From positions 1-54,171 of the forward strand of contig NZ_BCRK01000020.1 in NCBI RefSeq assembly GCF_001552555.1: a DNA stretch of 54,171 nt. Reading direction: 5' to 3'. The position numbers and the translations under genes were made by a program. The notes beneath the pieces were generated by a model that worked only from the letters and a program-made list of their open reading frames with translations, ran no database searches and was not told where the DNA came from. Shown here one piece after another: positions 1-7,449 of the stretch (positions are counted from its first letter, which is position 1; every line of letters begins with the position of its first letter). The stretch is from Nocardiopsis trehalosi NBRC 14201 (GTDB taxonomy: Bacteria > Actinomycetota > Actinomycetes > Streptosporangiales > Streptosporangiaceae).

Positions 1-146
1 TCGGGCCGCACATCCACGGCCCGCCACAAGCGCTTGCTGATGGCGCGCACGAACGTTTCGAGATATTCCGCGGCCACCGAGCGAGGGCCTGGCACGCTAT
101 CGACGTCAGCGTTCTCGAGGGCATCCCGGTCGTCGTTAAGAATGGG
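1..146 (-). CDS. Possible partial ORF running off the left edge
   Basis: A minus-strand frame stays open from base 146 to the window edge and reads like protein in its last 30 or so residues (…SVAAEYLETFVRAISKRLW…), with a possible GTG start at 95. No ATG and no clear ribosome binding site are seen. A TAA at 147-149 separates it from a short in-frame upstream peptide that starts with ATG, so it may be a degraded gene. Only the 5' part would be in the window. No family recognised; weak call. Confidence 0.22.
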
Positions 147-348
147 TTAGGGCGCATGATGTGATCGGTCGAAGCGAGTCAAACGCTCCCGCGTTATCAT
201 ACCCGGTCGCGACCTCCCGGTTATGCTTGGGCACGTCCCAAATCTGATCGGCGGTGGATGCTTCTTCGAGCAAGACTCTCTGGCTCTCGAACTGATTCTT
301 CGCTCACGACGGTGGCCGGCCACCCGGAAAAGCTCTAACGTGACGTCT

Positions 349-1740
349 ATGCGTTCGCTAAGTGCTCGCCAGTGGACCGGAATCGCACTCGTCGTTGTAG
401 TTCTCCCCGTGCTCACCGTAACCAGTTGGCCTTTGGCTTCTCTTCTGTGGGATATGCGTCCACAGAGCTGGCCTGCGGCTCGCATCCTCCACGGGATAGC
501 CCTAGGGGCGGTGGTGCTGATCGCAGTCGGATTGATTAGAGGGGCTCGACTGTTGTGGCTGATCACAGCAGCTTGGATGGTGGCTAGCGCCGCAGTGGTC
601 GCGATGATATTCGTAGTTTGGCTCTTCCTGGGCTCTCCCGAGCTGGCGATCACTACCCGACTCTCGCCTGCGAACGTAGACGCGATCGCCACCCGCGCAT
701 TCGCTGTCGTTGCCGGGCTCGGCGGTGTGGCGCTGCTGGTCATCGCCTACCGGCGTCAACGCACGACCGAAAACGGTGAGCAGCGCGAGGTCACTCGGCT
801 CTTCACTGAGCGTTTCACCACTGCGGTCAGCCAGCTCGGAGAAGACCAGCCCGCGATACGGCTCGGAGGCGTGCATGCTTTGGCCCATTTGGCCGATGAT
901 GCCCCCGAGGGCCGTGAGGACCTGGTGCAGATGGTCATTGACGTACTCTGCGCCTACCTACGCATGCCATCGGCACCCGCCCCCAGCCCTCCGCCCAAGA
1001 ATGCCAGCAAGGTGCAGCGCGAAGAACATCGCGTTCGGGAACTCGAATTCGTAGCTTTCCGAGAGGTTCGGCACACCATCATCCGTGTCATTCGTGACCA
1101 TCTGCGCAGAGGCTCCCGTTGGCAAGGGATGGATTACGATTTTACTGGCGCTATATTCGATGGGGCTAACTTGTCTCGTTCCGTATTCTCCAGTGGGCAA
1201 ATGCTTTTCGATAATGCTTCGTTCTCGAGTGGAAAAATCGACTTCAGTGACGCTGTGTTCTGTGGCGGGAGAGTCTCCTTCAATGGTACCGAAATATCCG
1301 ATGGGCGTGTTACCTTCAGAGGGGCTGAGTTTACCGACGGTTGGGTGTCCTTCGGGGCCACCGGGTTCGTTGGTGGGGAGGTGGATTTCAATGGTTCCGT
1401 TTTCTCCGGCGGAAGGGTTACGTTCAGGGAATCGCGGTTCGCTGGTGGGAAAGTCGATTTTGATGGCGCTTCGTTTCGTGGGGGTTGGGCGTCCTTCAGT
1501 GGTGCTGTGTTCTCGGGTGGTCGGGTCTCCTTCGGCGGCGCCCATTTCACCGGAGGGTGGGTGTCCTTCTATCGCACCAAGTTCTCCGGGGCCAAGATCG
1601 ACTTCTCGCGTGCGTTCGGCGTTTGTCCTGCCGGGCTGATCGAGGCCAGCAGAAAGGCGCCCGATGAAACGGTGTCCCTACTCAATACATGGCAGGCTGC
1701 ATCAGCTCGACCAAACATAAAATCGCGTGGTGAAGATTGA
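349..1740 (+). CDS. Multi-pass membrane protein with 12-residue pentapeptide-like repeats
   Basis: A 463-aa protein from the ATG at 349; the frame is open further upstream to 223, but that extension has no membrane or domain signal. Four hydrophobic stretches occupy about residues 8-135. A soluble linker follows (…ERFTTAVSQLGEDQPAIRLGG…LCAYLRMP…) of the type placed before pentapeptide repeats in many actinobacterial proteins. Residues about 280-423 are twelve 12-residue units of the pattern F-x-G-G-x-V-x-F-x-G-A-x, expected to form a right-handed beta-solenoid. The repeat class is familiar; the function is unknown. Base composition is visibly less GC-rich than the rest of the window, which suggests acquisition with the element. 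It may be a membrane-anchored scaffold or defence-related protein, but nothing in the sequence shows this. Confidence 0.8.
   Translation: MRSLSARQWTGIALVVVVLPVLTVTSWPLASLLWDMRPQSWPAARILHGIALGAVVLIAVGLIRGARLLWLITAAWMVASAAVVAMIFVVWLFLGSPELAITTRLSPANVDAIATRAFAVVAGLGGVALLVIAYRRQRTTENGEQREVTRLFTERFTTAVSQLGEDQPAIRLGGVHALAHLADDAPEGREDLVQMVIDVLCAYLRMPSAPAPSPPPKNASKVQREEHRVRELEFVAFREVRHTIIRVIRDHLRRGSRWQGMDYDFTGAIFDGANLSRSVFSSGQMLFDNASFSSGKIDFSDAVFCGGRVSFNGTEISDGRVTFRGAEFTDGWVSFGATGFVGGEVDFNGSVFSGGRVTFRESRFAGGKVDFDGASFRGGWASFSGAVFSGGRVSFGGAHFTGGWVSFYRTKFSGAKIDFSRAFGVCPAGLIEASRKAPDETVSLLNTWQAASARPNIKSRGED
1186..1617 (+). repeat. Twelve tandem 36-bp coding repeats
   Basis: Twelve consecutive 36-bp units encode the 12-residue repeats of the membrane protein. 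Phenylalanine starts nearly every unit and a second Phe sits at position 8. Units differ at the DNA level by about a third, so the array is old or under selection for the fold rather than a recent expansion. Confidence 0.85.
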
Positions 1741-2075
1741 GAAAATCTGCCGCCCCACGAGCCATCAGTCAAGGAGGTGTAGCCGTCCGGCCCGACACGG
1801 TTGTCCCGCCGCGTGCGTCGACTCCGCTGGACGCCTAGACGTTCGCTACCGCGCTGAATCGGCCGCTGAAGCGGATGGTGACTAGGCAGAGGACGCCGGA
1901 CACCCGAGGGCTGGTCACTGGCGATTGGATGCGCGCCAACGCTGGCCATGTCACCTGGCTGACGGCGCTGGTTCACGTCCGAGAGATTCCCGGCTGGGCA
2001 TCGCGTCGCATTAGGGGACGGCGAGGGCTTCATAGGGGGTGTCGGGGCGAGGAGCAGTGGGCGGGCACATGATGC
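1741..2075. other. 335-bp gap without a supported gene
   Basis: No ORF here reads as a convincing protein. A 65-codon plus-strand frame (1875-2072) has a fair central stretch (…WLTALVHVREIPGWAS…) but a basic, low-complexity tail and no clear ribosome binding site, so it may be a gene remnant. No terminator or repeat stands out. Confidence 0.4.
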
Positions 2076-2903
2076 ATGGCGCGTTCGCAGCAGGTGCACT
2101 CCATTGGTGGGGGAGCCGCAGGTACGCCGTTGGCGGTGTGGCCGTGTGCCCCGGCCGGCGGGGTGCGGGGGGGTCGGGGCCACGAGCGGGAGATGTCGGC
2201 GGAGCTGGTGCGGCGGGTGGTCACCGCGTTCAGTCCTCCGGCGGGTCGGGTGGCCGTTGTGGGGTGCGGTCGGGGTGTGCCGGTGGCGCAGGGGGCGCTG
2301 CTGGGGCGGTCAGTGGTCGGGGTGGACGCCGATCCGAATCGGGTGCGTCGTGCCGTCCGCTACGCCGAGGCGGTGCTGTCCGAGGAGCAGTGCGCCCGGG
2401 TGCGGGTCGTGCGGGAGGAAGCGCGCAACCTCGACCGGGTGTGCGCGGACTGGAGCGGACGGGCCGACCTCGTCCTGTTCGATGTCCCTCCACCCATCGG
2501 TGGAGAGCCGAAGTGCCGCCGTGATCTGCCGGCGGGTGACCTCCGCCTTCTCGACGGGCCGGCCTTCGCGGTGGCGCTGGAGGAGGCGTTCGCGGCGGTG
2601 GCCCGGCTGCTGCGGCCGGGCGGCTACATGGCCGTGGTGTGCCGTCGCGGAGTTCCCCGGCCACGGCCGTTGGACCGGGTGGCGAGCTGCGTTCGCCGCG
2701 CCTCTGCCGCCGGTCTGGTCTACGTCCAGCATGTGATCGCGTTGGCGGTGCCGATCCGCGGAGACCGGCTCGCCGCCGACCAGGTGCCGTCGCGGGTGCT
2801 GAACGCGTCGCACGCTGCTGCCGCGGCAACCCTCGTCAGTCCCGTCCACGACGACGTGTGCGTGTTCACCCGGCCGGAGGTCGTCCGGGAGGTGGGCTTG
2901 TGA
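2076..2903 (+). CDS. Methyltransferase-like protein, degenerate paralogue of the next gene
   Basis: A 275-aa Rossmann-type protein. Motif I is present as VVGCGRG followed by an acidic VGVDAD strand, so AdoMet binding is plausible. At the place where amino-methyltransferases carry (D/N/S)PP(Y/F) it reads F135-D-V-P-P-P, without the aromatic residue. The N-terminus (AVWPCAPAGGVRGGRG) matches the SVWATGQVQAKGQRTGRY start of the downstream gene, which supports the ATG at 2076 over the later one at 2193 and indicates a tandem duplication. Its stop overlaps the GTG of the next gene by 4 bp (GTGA), so the two are probably translated together. It could be a regulatory or specificity partner rather than an active enzyme; that is inference. 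Confidence 0.7.
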   Translation: MARSQQVHSIGGGAAGTPLAVWPCAPAGGVRGGRGHEREMSAELVRRVVTAFSPPAGRVAVVGCGRGVPVAQGALLGRSVVGVDADPNRVRRAVRYAEAVLSEEQCARVRVVREEARNLDRVCADWSGRADLVLFDVPPPIGGEPKCRRDLPAGDLRLLDGPAFAVALEEAFAAVARLLRPGGYMAVVCRRGVPRPRPLDRVASCVRRASAAGLVYVQHVIALAVPIRGDRLAADQVPSRVLNASHAAAAATLVSPVHDDVCVFTRPEVVREVGL

Positions 2904-3790
2904 AGCGTTCACCGCGTATGCCGTCGGTGTGGGCGACGGGGCAGGTCCAGGCCAAGGGGCAGCGGACGGGCCGGTATTCGCGGTTGTCGCTGGAGCACCC
3001 GGCGAAGATGCTGCCCGCCATCGCCCGCCACGCGATCCGTGTCTTCACCGAGCCGGGTGACCTGGTGCTGGACCCGATGTGCGGCATCGGTACAACCCTG
3101 GTCGAGGCGGTCCACCTCGGTCGGGAAGCGGTCGGTATCGAGCTGGAGGCCAAGTGGGCCTCGATCGCCCGCATCAACCTGGGCGTGGCCGCGGTCCAGG
3201 GCGCGGAGGGGACGGGCGAGGTCCACATCGGGGACGCCGCCCGCGTGGCCGGGCAGATCGCGCCAGCGGTTTCGTCGGCCGCGTCGCTGCTGCTGACCTC
3301 GCCTCCCTACGGGGCGATGACCCACGGTCTGGTGCGCACCCGGCGCGACGGCGCGGCCAAGGTCGCCAAGTGGTCGCACCGCTACAACCGGGACAAGGAC
3401 AGGGCCAACTTGGCCTATCAGAGGCCCGAGGAACTGCTGGCGTCGTTCACCACGATCCTCGCCGAGTGCCGGCCGTTGCTGAAGCCCGGTGCCCACGTCG
3501 TGATCACGGCGAGGCCGTTCCGCGTCAAGGGCGAGCTGGTCGACTTCCCTGCCCGCGTGGCCCGAGCTGTTGAGGTGGCGGGGTTGGTCCCAGTGGGTCG
3601 GTGCGTGGCCCTGCTGTGCGCTCTGCGCGATGGCGGCGTGGTCTCGCGCACGTCGTTCTTCCAGGCGGTCGAGACCCGCCGGTTGCGGGACGCGGGGACG
3701 GCTGCCCACGTGATCCAGCACGAGGACGTGCTCATCTTCCAGAACCCGCCGCTGTCCCCTGTCCCGGCGCTGCTGGCGGTGGCGGCATGA
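2900..3790 (+). CDS. DNA methyltransferase-like enzyme (N6/N4 amino-MTase fold, TRM11-like)
   Basis: A 296-aa protein from GTG 2900, which overlaps the previous stop. It has the AdoMet motif D58-P-M-C-G-I-G-T and the catalytic motif T-S134-P-P-Y-G of N4-cytosine/N6-adenine amino-methyltransferases; the same fold also serves RNA guanine methylases of the TRM11 type, so the substrate is not certain. A conserved late segment (FFQAVETRRL…EDVLIFQ) matches actinobacterial element-borne methylases. No restriction endonuclease is nearby, so it may be a solitary methylase, for example an anti-restriction function for the element. It ends in an ATGA overlap with the small gene that follows. Confidence 0.8.
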   Translation: MKRSPRMPSVWATGQVQAKGQRTGRYSRLSLEHPAKMLPAIARHAIRVFTEPGDLVLDPMCGIGTTLVEAVHLGREAVGIELEAKWASIARINLGVAAVQGAEGTGEVHIGDAARVAGQIAPAVSSAASLLLTSPPYGAMTHGLVRTRRDGAAKVAKWSHRYNRDKDRANLAYQRPEELLASFTTILAECRPLLKPGAHVVITARPFRVKGELVDFPARVARAVEVAGLVPVGRCVALLCALRDGGVVSRTSFFQAVETRRLRDAGTAAHVIQHEDVLIFQNPPLSPVPALLAVAA

Positions 3791-3885
3791 GTCCCGCCTC
3801 TGCCCCGCCCGACCTGCTGCGGACGACCGACACCGTTGTGTGGTTCGCCTCGACTCTTGGAGTGCTGACCTGTGACCACCGCTGA
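3787..3885 (+). CDS. Small 32-aa coupled ORF
   Basis: The ATG at 3787 overlaps the stop of the methyltransferase by 4 bp (ATGA) and the ORF overlaps the start of the next gene by 14 bp. It encodes a 32-aa peptide with a hydrophobic middle (VVWFASTLGVL). Its existence rests on the overlaps alone. It may be a true small protein or only a translational bridge between its neighbours. Confidence 0.4.
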   Translation: MSPASAPPDLLRTTDTVVWFASTLGVLTCDHR

Positions 3886-4237
3886 TGCCCAGGCCCGCGC
3901 CGGGTTCACTCGTGATCTTCGTTCGCTCGCCGACTTCCTCGACGCCCACACCGACCTCCCCGTCGGCGCCTTCTCCTGCTTCGACGTCGTGTACTTCCCC
4001 TCGGGGACTGATGAAGCCCAGTTCGAGGAGGTCGAGCGCGTGGCCGGCCTGCTCGCCGCCCTGCCGCAGCGCGAGGGCGAGCACTACGTGTGCCAGCACC
4101 GCATCGGCCGGGCCGCCTACCGGGTGGTCGCGATCCCGGAGGAGACGCGGGCACGCCACCGGGCGCTGATGAGCTACGCCGACAACCTCCGACCCGAACG
4201 GCCTGCGAACCGCCTCACGCGAGGGAAGGAGGCGTAG
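3872..4237 (+). CDS. Conserved small protein of the methyltransferase block, unknown function
   Basis: A 121-aa acidic soluble protein from GTG 3872, with a TTGGAG-type ribosome binding site about 9 bp upstream inside the small ORF. The sequence looks like a folded alpha/beta protein (…DFLDAHTDLPVGAFSCFDV…, …GLLAALPQREGEHYVCQHR…) without transmembrane segments or known catalytic motifs. It is last in a run of four genes joined by overlaps, so it probably works with, or is expressed with, the methyltransferases. No family is named with confidence. Confidence 0.7.
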   Translation: MTTADAQARAGFTRDLRSLADFLDAHTDLPVGAFSCFDVVYFPSGTDEAQFEEVERVAGLLAALPQREGEHYVCQHRIGRAAYRVVAIPEETRARHRALMSYADNLRPERPANRLTRGKEA

Positions 4238-4532
4238 GTGCCCGCGAACGCCATGGTGGAAACCGGCCCCCTCCCGCGCGCCAGGCGACGCCCGTGCGCG
4301 GCGGGTGCGCACGGGGTGGGCGGTGGCGGCGTCGACCTCGGAGCGCGCTGTGCGAGGCGGGGGCCGGGGGAGCGAGGTTCTTCACCCGTCCGCTGGGTTT
4401 TTCCGCGAATCCGCTTGTGTCCTCGGGCGGAGTGGAGCGTCCATGTCGTCGGCCCCGCGACCGCGGGGGGCGGACGACGGGATCGATCGCGGGGCGCGGC
4501 CCCGGGACGGCGCAGCAAGGCAAGGGGGCGCG
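4238..4532. other. 295-bp gap before the excisionase gene
   Basis: No convincing gene. Frames through here are very rich in Gly, Arg and Pro and have no supported start. The stretch probably carries the promoter and control region of the xis-int pair; no specific operator could be assigned by eye. Confidence 0.4.
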
Positions 4533-4793
4533 GTGAAGCCGGACGTGACCATGGCGCAGATGCGCCGTTTGCCCGTGGTGCTGGACCCGGTGACGGCCGG
4601 GCGCCTTCTGGGCATCGGCCGCACCAGCGTCTACCGGTTGCTGGAGGCGGGGGAGTTCCCCGCCCCGGCGTTCAAGGTCGGCAGGCAGTGGCGCATCCCC
4701 ACCTCGGGGCTGTGCCGTCTGCTGGGCATGGACCCCGCGCTGATGCACGGCGACGACCCCGTTCGGCCGTCTGCGACCGACCCACAGGGATGA
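4533..4793 (+). CDS. Excisionase-like helix-turn-helix protein
   Basis: An 86-aa protein from GTG 4533, preceded by AAGGCAAGGGGG; the same frame is open to 4305, but that extension is low-complexity. It has the winged-HTH signature of the excisionase/MerR-like DNA-binding family: T-A-G-R-L-L-G-I-G-R-T-S-V-Y-R-L-L-E-x-G-E-F-P with the downstream K-V-G-R-Q-W-R-I-P. Such proteins bend DNA at the attachment site and steer the recombinase toward excision. It lies 3 bp upstream of the integrase gene, the usual xis-int pairing. Confidence 0.85.
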   Translation: MKPDVTMAQMRRLPVVLDPVTAGRLLGIGRTSVYRLLEAGEFPAPAFKVGRQWRIPTSGLCRLLGMDPALMHGDDPVRPSATDPQG

Positions 4794-4796
4794 TCG

Positions 4797-6272
4797 ATGG
4801 CCAACACCGAAGGCTCCACCTTCAAGCGCTGCGGGTGCCGCAGCGCCGACAAGCCGCTCGGGGCGGCCTGCCCCCGGTTGAAGCGCCGCAACGGCACCTG
4901 GAGCCCCACCCACGGCGCGTGGGGGTACCAGGTCGAGCTGCCCCGCACCGCCGAGGGGCGGCGCCGGCAGGCCCGGCGCACCGGGCTGGCCTCCCAGCAG
5001 GAGGCGCTGGAGGGTGCCGATCACGTCAAGGACCTGCTGGCCCTGGCCGAGGACGACGAGGGCAGTGCGGTGCGCATCGCCGACGCCGTCCAGGCCGCCC
5101 TCAAAGCGCGCGCCCCGCTGCCGTCCCTGGAAGAAGCCCGGCGCCGGTTCGGCGCCGGTGTGCAGACCCGGGAGGTGATCCCGACGGTCGTGGCGTGGCT
5201 GGAGGAGTGGCTGGCAGCCAAGGCGGACCTGGCGGCGGGCACGCGGCGCTCCTACCTCGGCCACATCACCAACCACCTCGTCCCGGTGATCGGCCACATC
5301 CGCCTCGACCGGCTGCGGGTGGGCCACGTCCAGGCGGTGTTCGACGCGATCGAGGAGCGCAACGACCACATCCGCCGCTGCCGAGACTCCGACGACCCCG
5401 AGATGCGGGCGTCGGTACGGGGCATGCGGCTCATCTCCGTGGCGACCAGGCACCGCATCCGCGCCACCCTGCGCAGCGCGCTGAACGAGGCGATCTCGCG
5501 CCCGGACCTGCCGATCCAGGTCAACGCCGCCTCGCATGTGAAGCTGCCGTCCTGCCCCCGGGTGCGCCCGGTGGTGTGGACGCCGGACCGGGTGCAGCAG
5601 TACCGGGCCACGGGGGAGGTCCCGTCGGCGGTGATGGTGTGGACGCCGGAGCAGACCGCGGTGTTCCTGCGGCGGGCGCGCCGCGACCGGCTCTATGCCA
5701 TGTTCCACCTGATCGCGATGAAGGGCCTGCGGCGGGGCGAGGCGGTGGGGCTGCCCTGGCCCCAGACCCGGCTGGGGGACCGGGCCATCGACGTCCGCTT
5801 CCAATCGGTCCAGCTCGGGTGGGAGGTCATCACCTCGGCGCCGAAGAGCCTGGCGGGGCAGCGCACCATCACCTTGGACGCCGGCACCGCGCAGGTCCTG
5901 AGGACCTGGCGGACGAAACAGAATGAGGAGCGGTTGGCGGCGGGACAGGACTGGCAGGACACGGGGCTGGTGTTCACCCACGCCGACGGGTCGGCGCTGC
6001 ATCCGGCGTGGGTGACCGATCTGTTCCACCGGATCGCGGCGGAGGCGGGGTTGCCGCCGATCGGGTTGCACGGGCTGCGCCATGGGGCGGCGTCACTGAG
6101 TCTGGCGGCGGGGGTGGACGTGAAGGTGGTCTCGGCCGAGCTGGGTCATGCCACGACGCATTTCACCCAGGACACCTACCAGAGCGTGTTCCCGGAGGTG
6201 GCGCGGGCGGCGGCGGAGGCCACGGCCGCGCTGGTGCCGCTGAAGGCGGGAGGTCGGCGTAGGGCCGGGTAG
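4797..6272 (+). CDS. Tyrosine recombinase / site-specific integrase
   Basis: A 491-aa integrase. The catalytic set is visible: R312 in GLRRGE, H425 and R428 in HGLRH, H451 in LGHAT and the nucleophile Y461 in DTYQSV. The N-terminal 120 or so residues include an arm-binding-like segment with Cys/Arg-rich sequence; a SAM-like core-binding domain (VVAWLEEWLAAKADL…RSYLGHITNHLVP) follows. It would catalyse insertion into and excision from the nearby tRNA-Lys gene toward which it points. A long insertion around residues 195-290 between core and catalytic domains is typical of large actinobacterial integrases. The ATG follows the xis stop by 3 bp, so both come from one transcript. Confidence 0.93.
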   Translation: MANTEGSTFKRCGCRSADKPLGAACPRLKRRNGTWSPTHGAWGYQVELPRTAEGRRRQARRTGLASQQEALEGADHVKDLLALAEDDEGSAVRIADAVQAALKARAPLPSLEEARRRFGAGVQTREVIPTVVAWLEEWLAAKADLAAGTRRSYLGHITNHLVPVIGHIRLDRLRVGHVQAVFDAIEERNDHIRRCRDSDDPEMRASVRGMRLISVATRHRIRATLRSALNEAISRPDLPIQVNAASHVKLPSCPRVRPVVWTPDRVQQYRATGEVPSAVMVWTPEQTAVFLRRARRDRLYAMFHLIAMKGLRRGEAVGLPWPQTRLGDRAIDVRFQSVQLGWEVITSAPKSLAGQRTITLDAGTAQVLRTWRTKQNEERLAAGQDWQDTGLVFTHADGSALHPAWVTDLFHRIAAEAGLPPIGLHGLRHGAASLSLAAGVDVKVVSAELGHATTHFTQDTYQSVFPEVARAAAEATAALVPLKAGGRRRAG

Positions 6273-6311
6273 GCGAGGGTCTTCGCGCACGGGGGCGGGG
6301 TGGTTCGGTGG

Positions 6312-6340
6312 GGCGGGGCGCCATGGGCGGCCGCCCCGCC
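6312..6340 (+). terminator. Possible terminator after the integrase gene
   Basis: A 9-bp perfect stem (6312-6320 with 6332-6340) and an 11-nt loop lie 40 bp after the integrase stop. There is no T-run, which is common for actinobacterial hairpins, so the call is tentative. Confidence 0.35.
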
Positions 6341-6532
6341 GGGCCTTGGGGCGGGCTGCCGTTGATCGTCGGCCCCCGCCGGGCGTTGGTGCGGCTCCTG
6401 CCGGGTGTTTTGCCACGGGGTGCGGGTCCGGGGCGGGCCGGTAGGGGAACGGCGGGGGCAGGCCGTTTGGCGGGGCCGACGAGGTGGGGGCGCAGGGGCG
6501 TTGAACAGCCCGGGCGACTGAGGGCGGACCAT

Positions 6533-6554
6533 GGAGCACACGCGGAGCACACGC
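6533..6554 (+). repeat. Tandem 11-bp repeat, candidate integrase arm site
   Basis: GGAGCACACGC occurs twice head to tail, followed by a partial third start (GGGAGC). It lies about 56 bp from the tRNA 3' end, between integrase and attachment core, where arm-type sites sit in comparable elements. The role is inference. Confidence 0.45.
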
Positions 6555-6609
6555 GGGAGCGGGGCGTGGTCCGGTTTGTGGGGTGCATGTCGTCTGACCT
6601 GCGAGTTTG

Positions 6610-6685
6610 TGGTGGCCCCCCAGGGGATCGAACCCTGAACCCGCGGATTAAAAGTCCGCTGCTCTGCCGGTTGAGCTAAGGGGCC
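6610..6685 (-). tRNA. tRNA-Lys (TTT)
   Basis: A complete cloverleaf: acceptor GGCCCCT pairs with GGGGGCC, the D-stem is GCTC/GAGC, the anticodon loop is CTTTTAA on a GCGGA/TCCGC stem, the T-arm is CAGGG/CCCTG, the discriminator is A, and CCA is encoded. Its 3' end faces the integrase, consistent with use as an attachment site. Confidence 0.97.
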
Positions 6686-6859
6686 CTGCGCGCTTACCAC
6701 ACATCGTGCCAGGCGCGCTCGGGTAAGCCTAACGGGTTTTCGGGGGCGGTGCGGCATCCTGGCGGAGACCGGGGAGGCAGGGTGGTCAGGGTCGGGTCAG
6801 GGGTCGGCCAGGGGGGTTCCCGATGGGAGGAACACGGCTGAGCGGGCAGGCTGGAGGAC

Positions 6860-7117
6860 ATGAACGAGAACCTCGGCAAGAAGACCCTGCGGCGCAGCGA
6901 CCGCCACCGGATGCTCACCGGCGTCTGCGGCGGAATCGGCGAGTACGTGGGGATCGACGCGAACCTGGTGCGGCTGGCCTTCGCCGTCTTCACCCTCCTC
7001 GGCGGCAGCGGGGTGCTGCTGTACGTCATCGCGTGGCTGGTGATGCCGGAGGCGTCGGGGACGTCGGTGCTGGAGCACCTCATCCGGAACTTCCAGGGCA
7101 AGAAGTCGAGCTACTGA
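6860..7117 (+). CDS. PspC domain membrane protein
   Basis: An 85-aa protein with the PspC signature: a basic N-terminus (LRRSDRHRMLTGVCGGIGEY), then G-I-D-A-N-L-V-R-L-A-F and one long hydrophobic segment (about residues 40-62) with a charged tail. PspC proteins are small inner-membrane proteins linked to envelope stress responses; actinobacterial copies are often solitary, as here. The ATG at 6860 directly precedes the conserved start and follows an AGGAC-type site. Confidence 0.88.
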   Translation: MNENLGKKTLRRSDRHRMLTGVCGGIGEYVGIDANLVRLAFAVFTLLGGSGVLLYVIAWLVMPEASGTSVLEHLIRNFQGKKSSY

Positions 7118-7449
7118 TGTGGTCCCTCAGGGCCCGGCCCGGGTACGCGCCGAAGGCGTTCCGGCGGGCGGAGGCGGCGGCTCCGGCGGCGGAGCGCGAG
7201 ACGGCGGGCGCCGGCGCCGGGAACGCCGACGGGGAGCCGAACGGATCGGCTCCCCGCGGTGAGGGCGGCACCGGGCGCTAGCGCCCCGGCGCGGTGTTCG
7301 GTTGGTGCCTGACGCCCTGTGGACGTGGGGCGGTGCGCTGTCGGACGGTTTCCGGTCGGCGGGTGACCGCCGCGCCTCCTGCGGCTCCCCGGGCGTGGGG
7401 CCGATGGTGAGCGGGTGTGGCCGTTCGGCGGTCCGCCTGCGGGACCCGG
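7118..7449. other. 332-bp gap without a supported gene
   Basis: A 54-codon frame overlapping the PspC stop (7117-7281) is Ala/Gly/Arg-rich and unconvincing. A perfect 14-bp palindrome, GGGCGCTAGCGCCC, sits at 7273-7286. The right part is very GC-rich and lies downstream of the convergent MFS gene; it may contain terminator hairpins. Confidence 0.35.

Larger units (their letters stand above)
6273..6609. other. 337-bp gap between integrase and tRNA-Lys (att region)
   Basis: No supported gene. It contains the hairpin at 6312-6340 and a tandem 11-bp repeat at 6533-6554, and ends at the tRNA 3' terminus. This is where integrase arm-type binding sites and the attachment core are expected. Confidence 0.5.
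1..6612. mobile_element. Putative integrative element, one end only
   Basis: The interval ends at the 3' end of a tRNA-Lys gene. It contains an excisionase-like gene directly followed by a tyrosine recombinase gene pointing at the tRNA, which is the usual layout of actinobacterial integrative elements. The cargo includes methyltransferase-like genes and a lower-GC repeat protein. No replication initiator, FtsK-like transfer gene or second attachment site is visible, so the element must extend left of the window or be a remnant. The boundary on the left is unknown. Confidence 0.5.

Noticed and set aside
1186-1617. 36-bp repeats considered as a CRISPR array
   Set aside because: Units are contiguous with no spacers, imperfect, and keep reading frame as protein repeats.
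6308-6679. ORF crossing the tRNA-Lys gene
   Set aside because: The end is the tRNA read as protein; no ribosome binding site or conserved sequence.
7117-7281. 54-codon ORF overlapping the PspC stop
   Set aside because: Ala/Gly/Arg-rich with no conserved look; overlap of a single base is not strong evidence of coupling.
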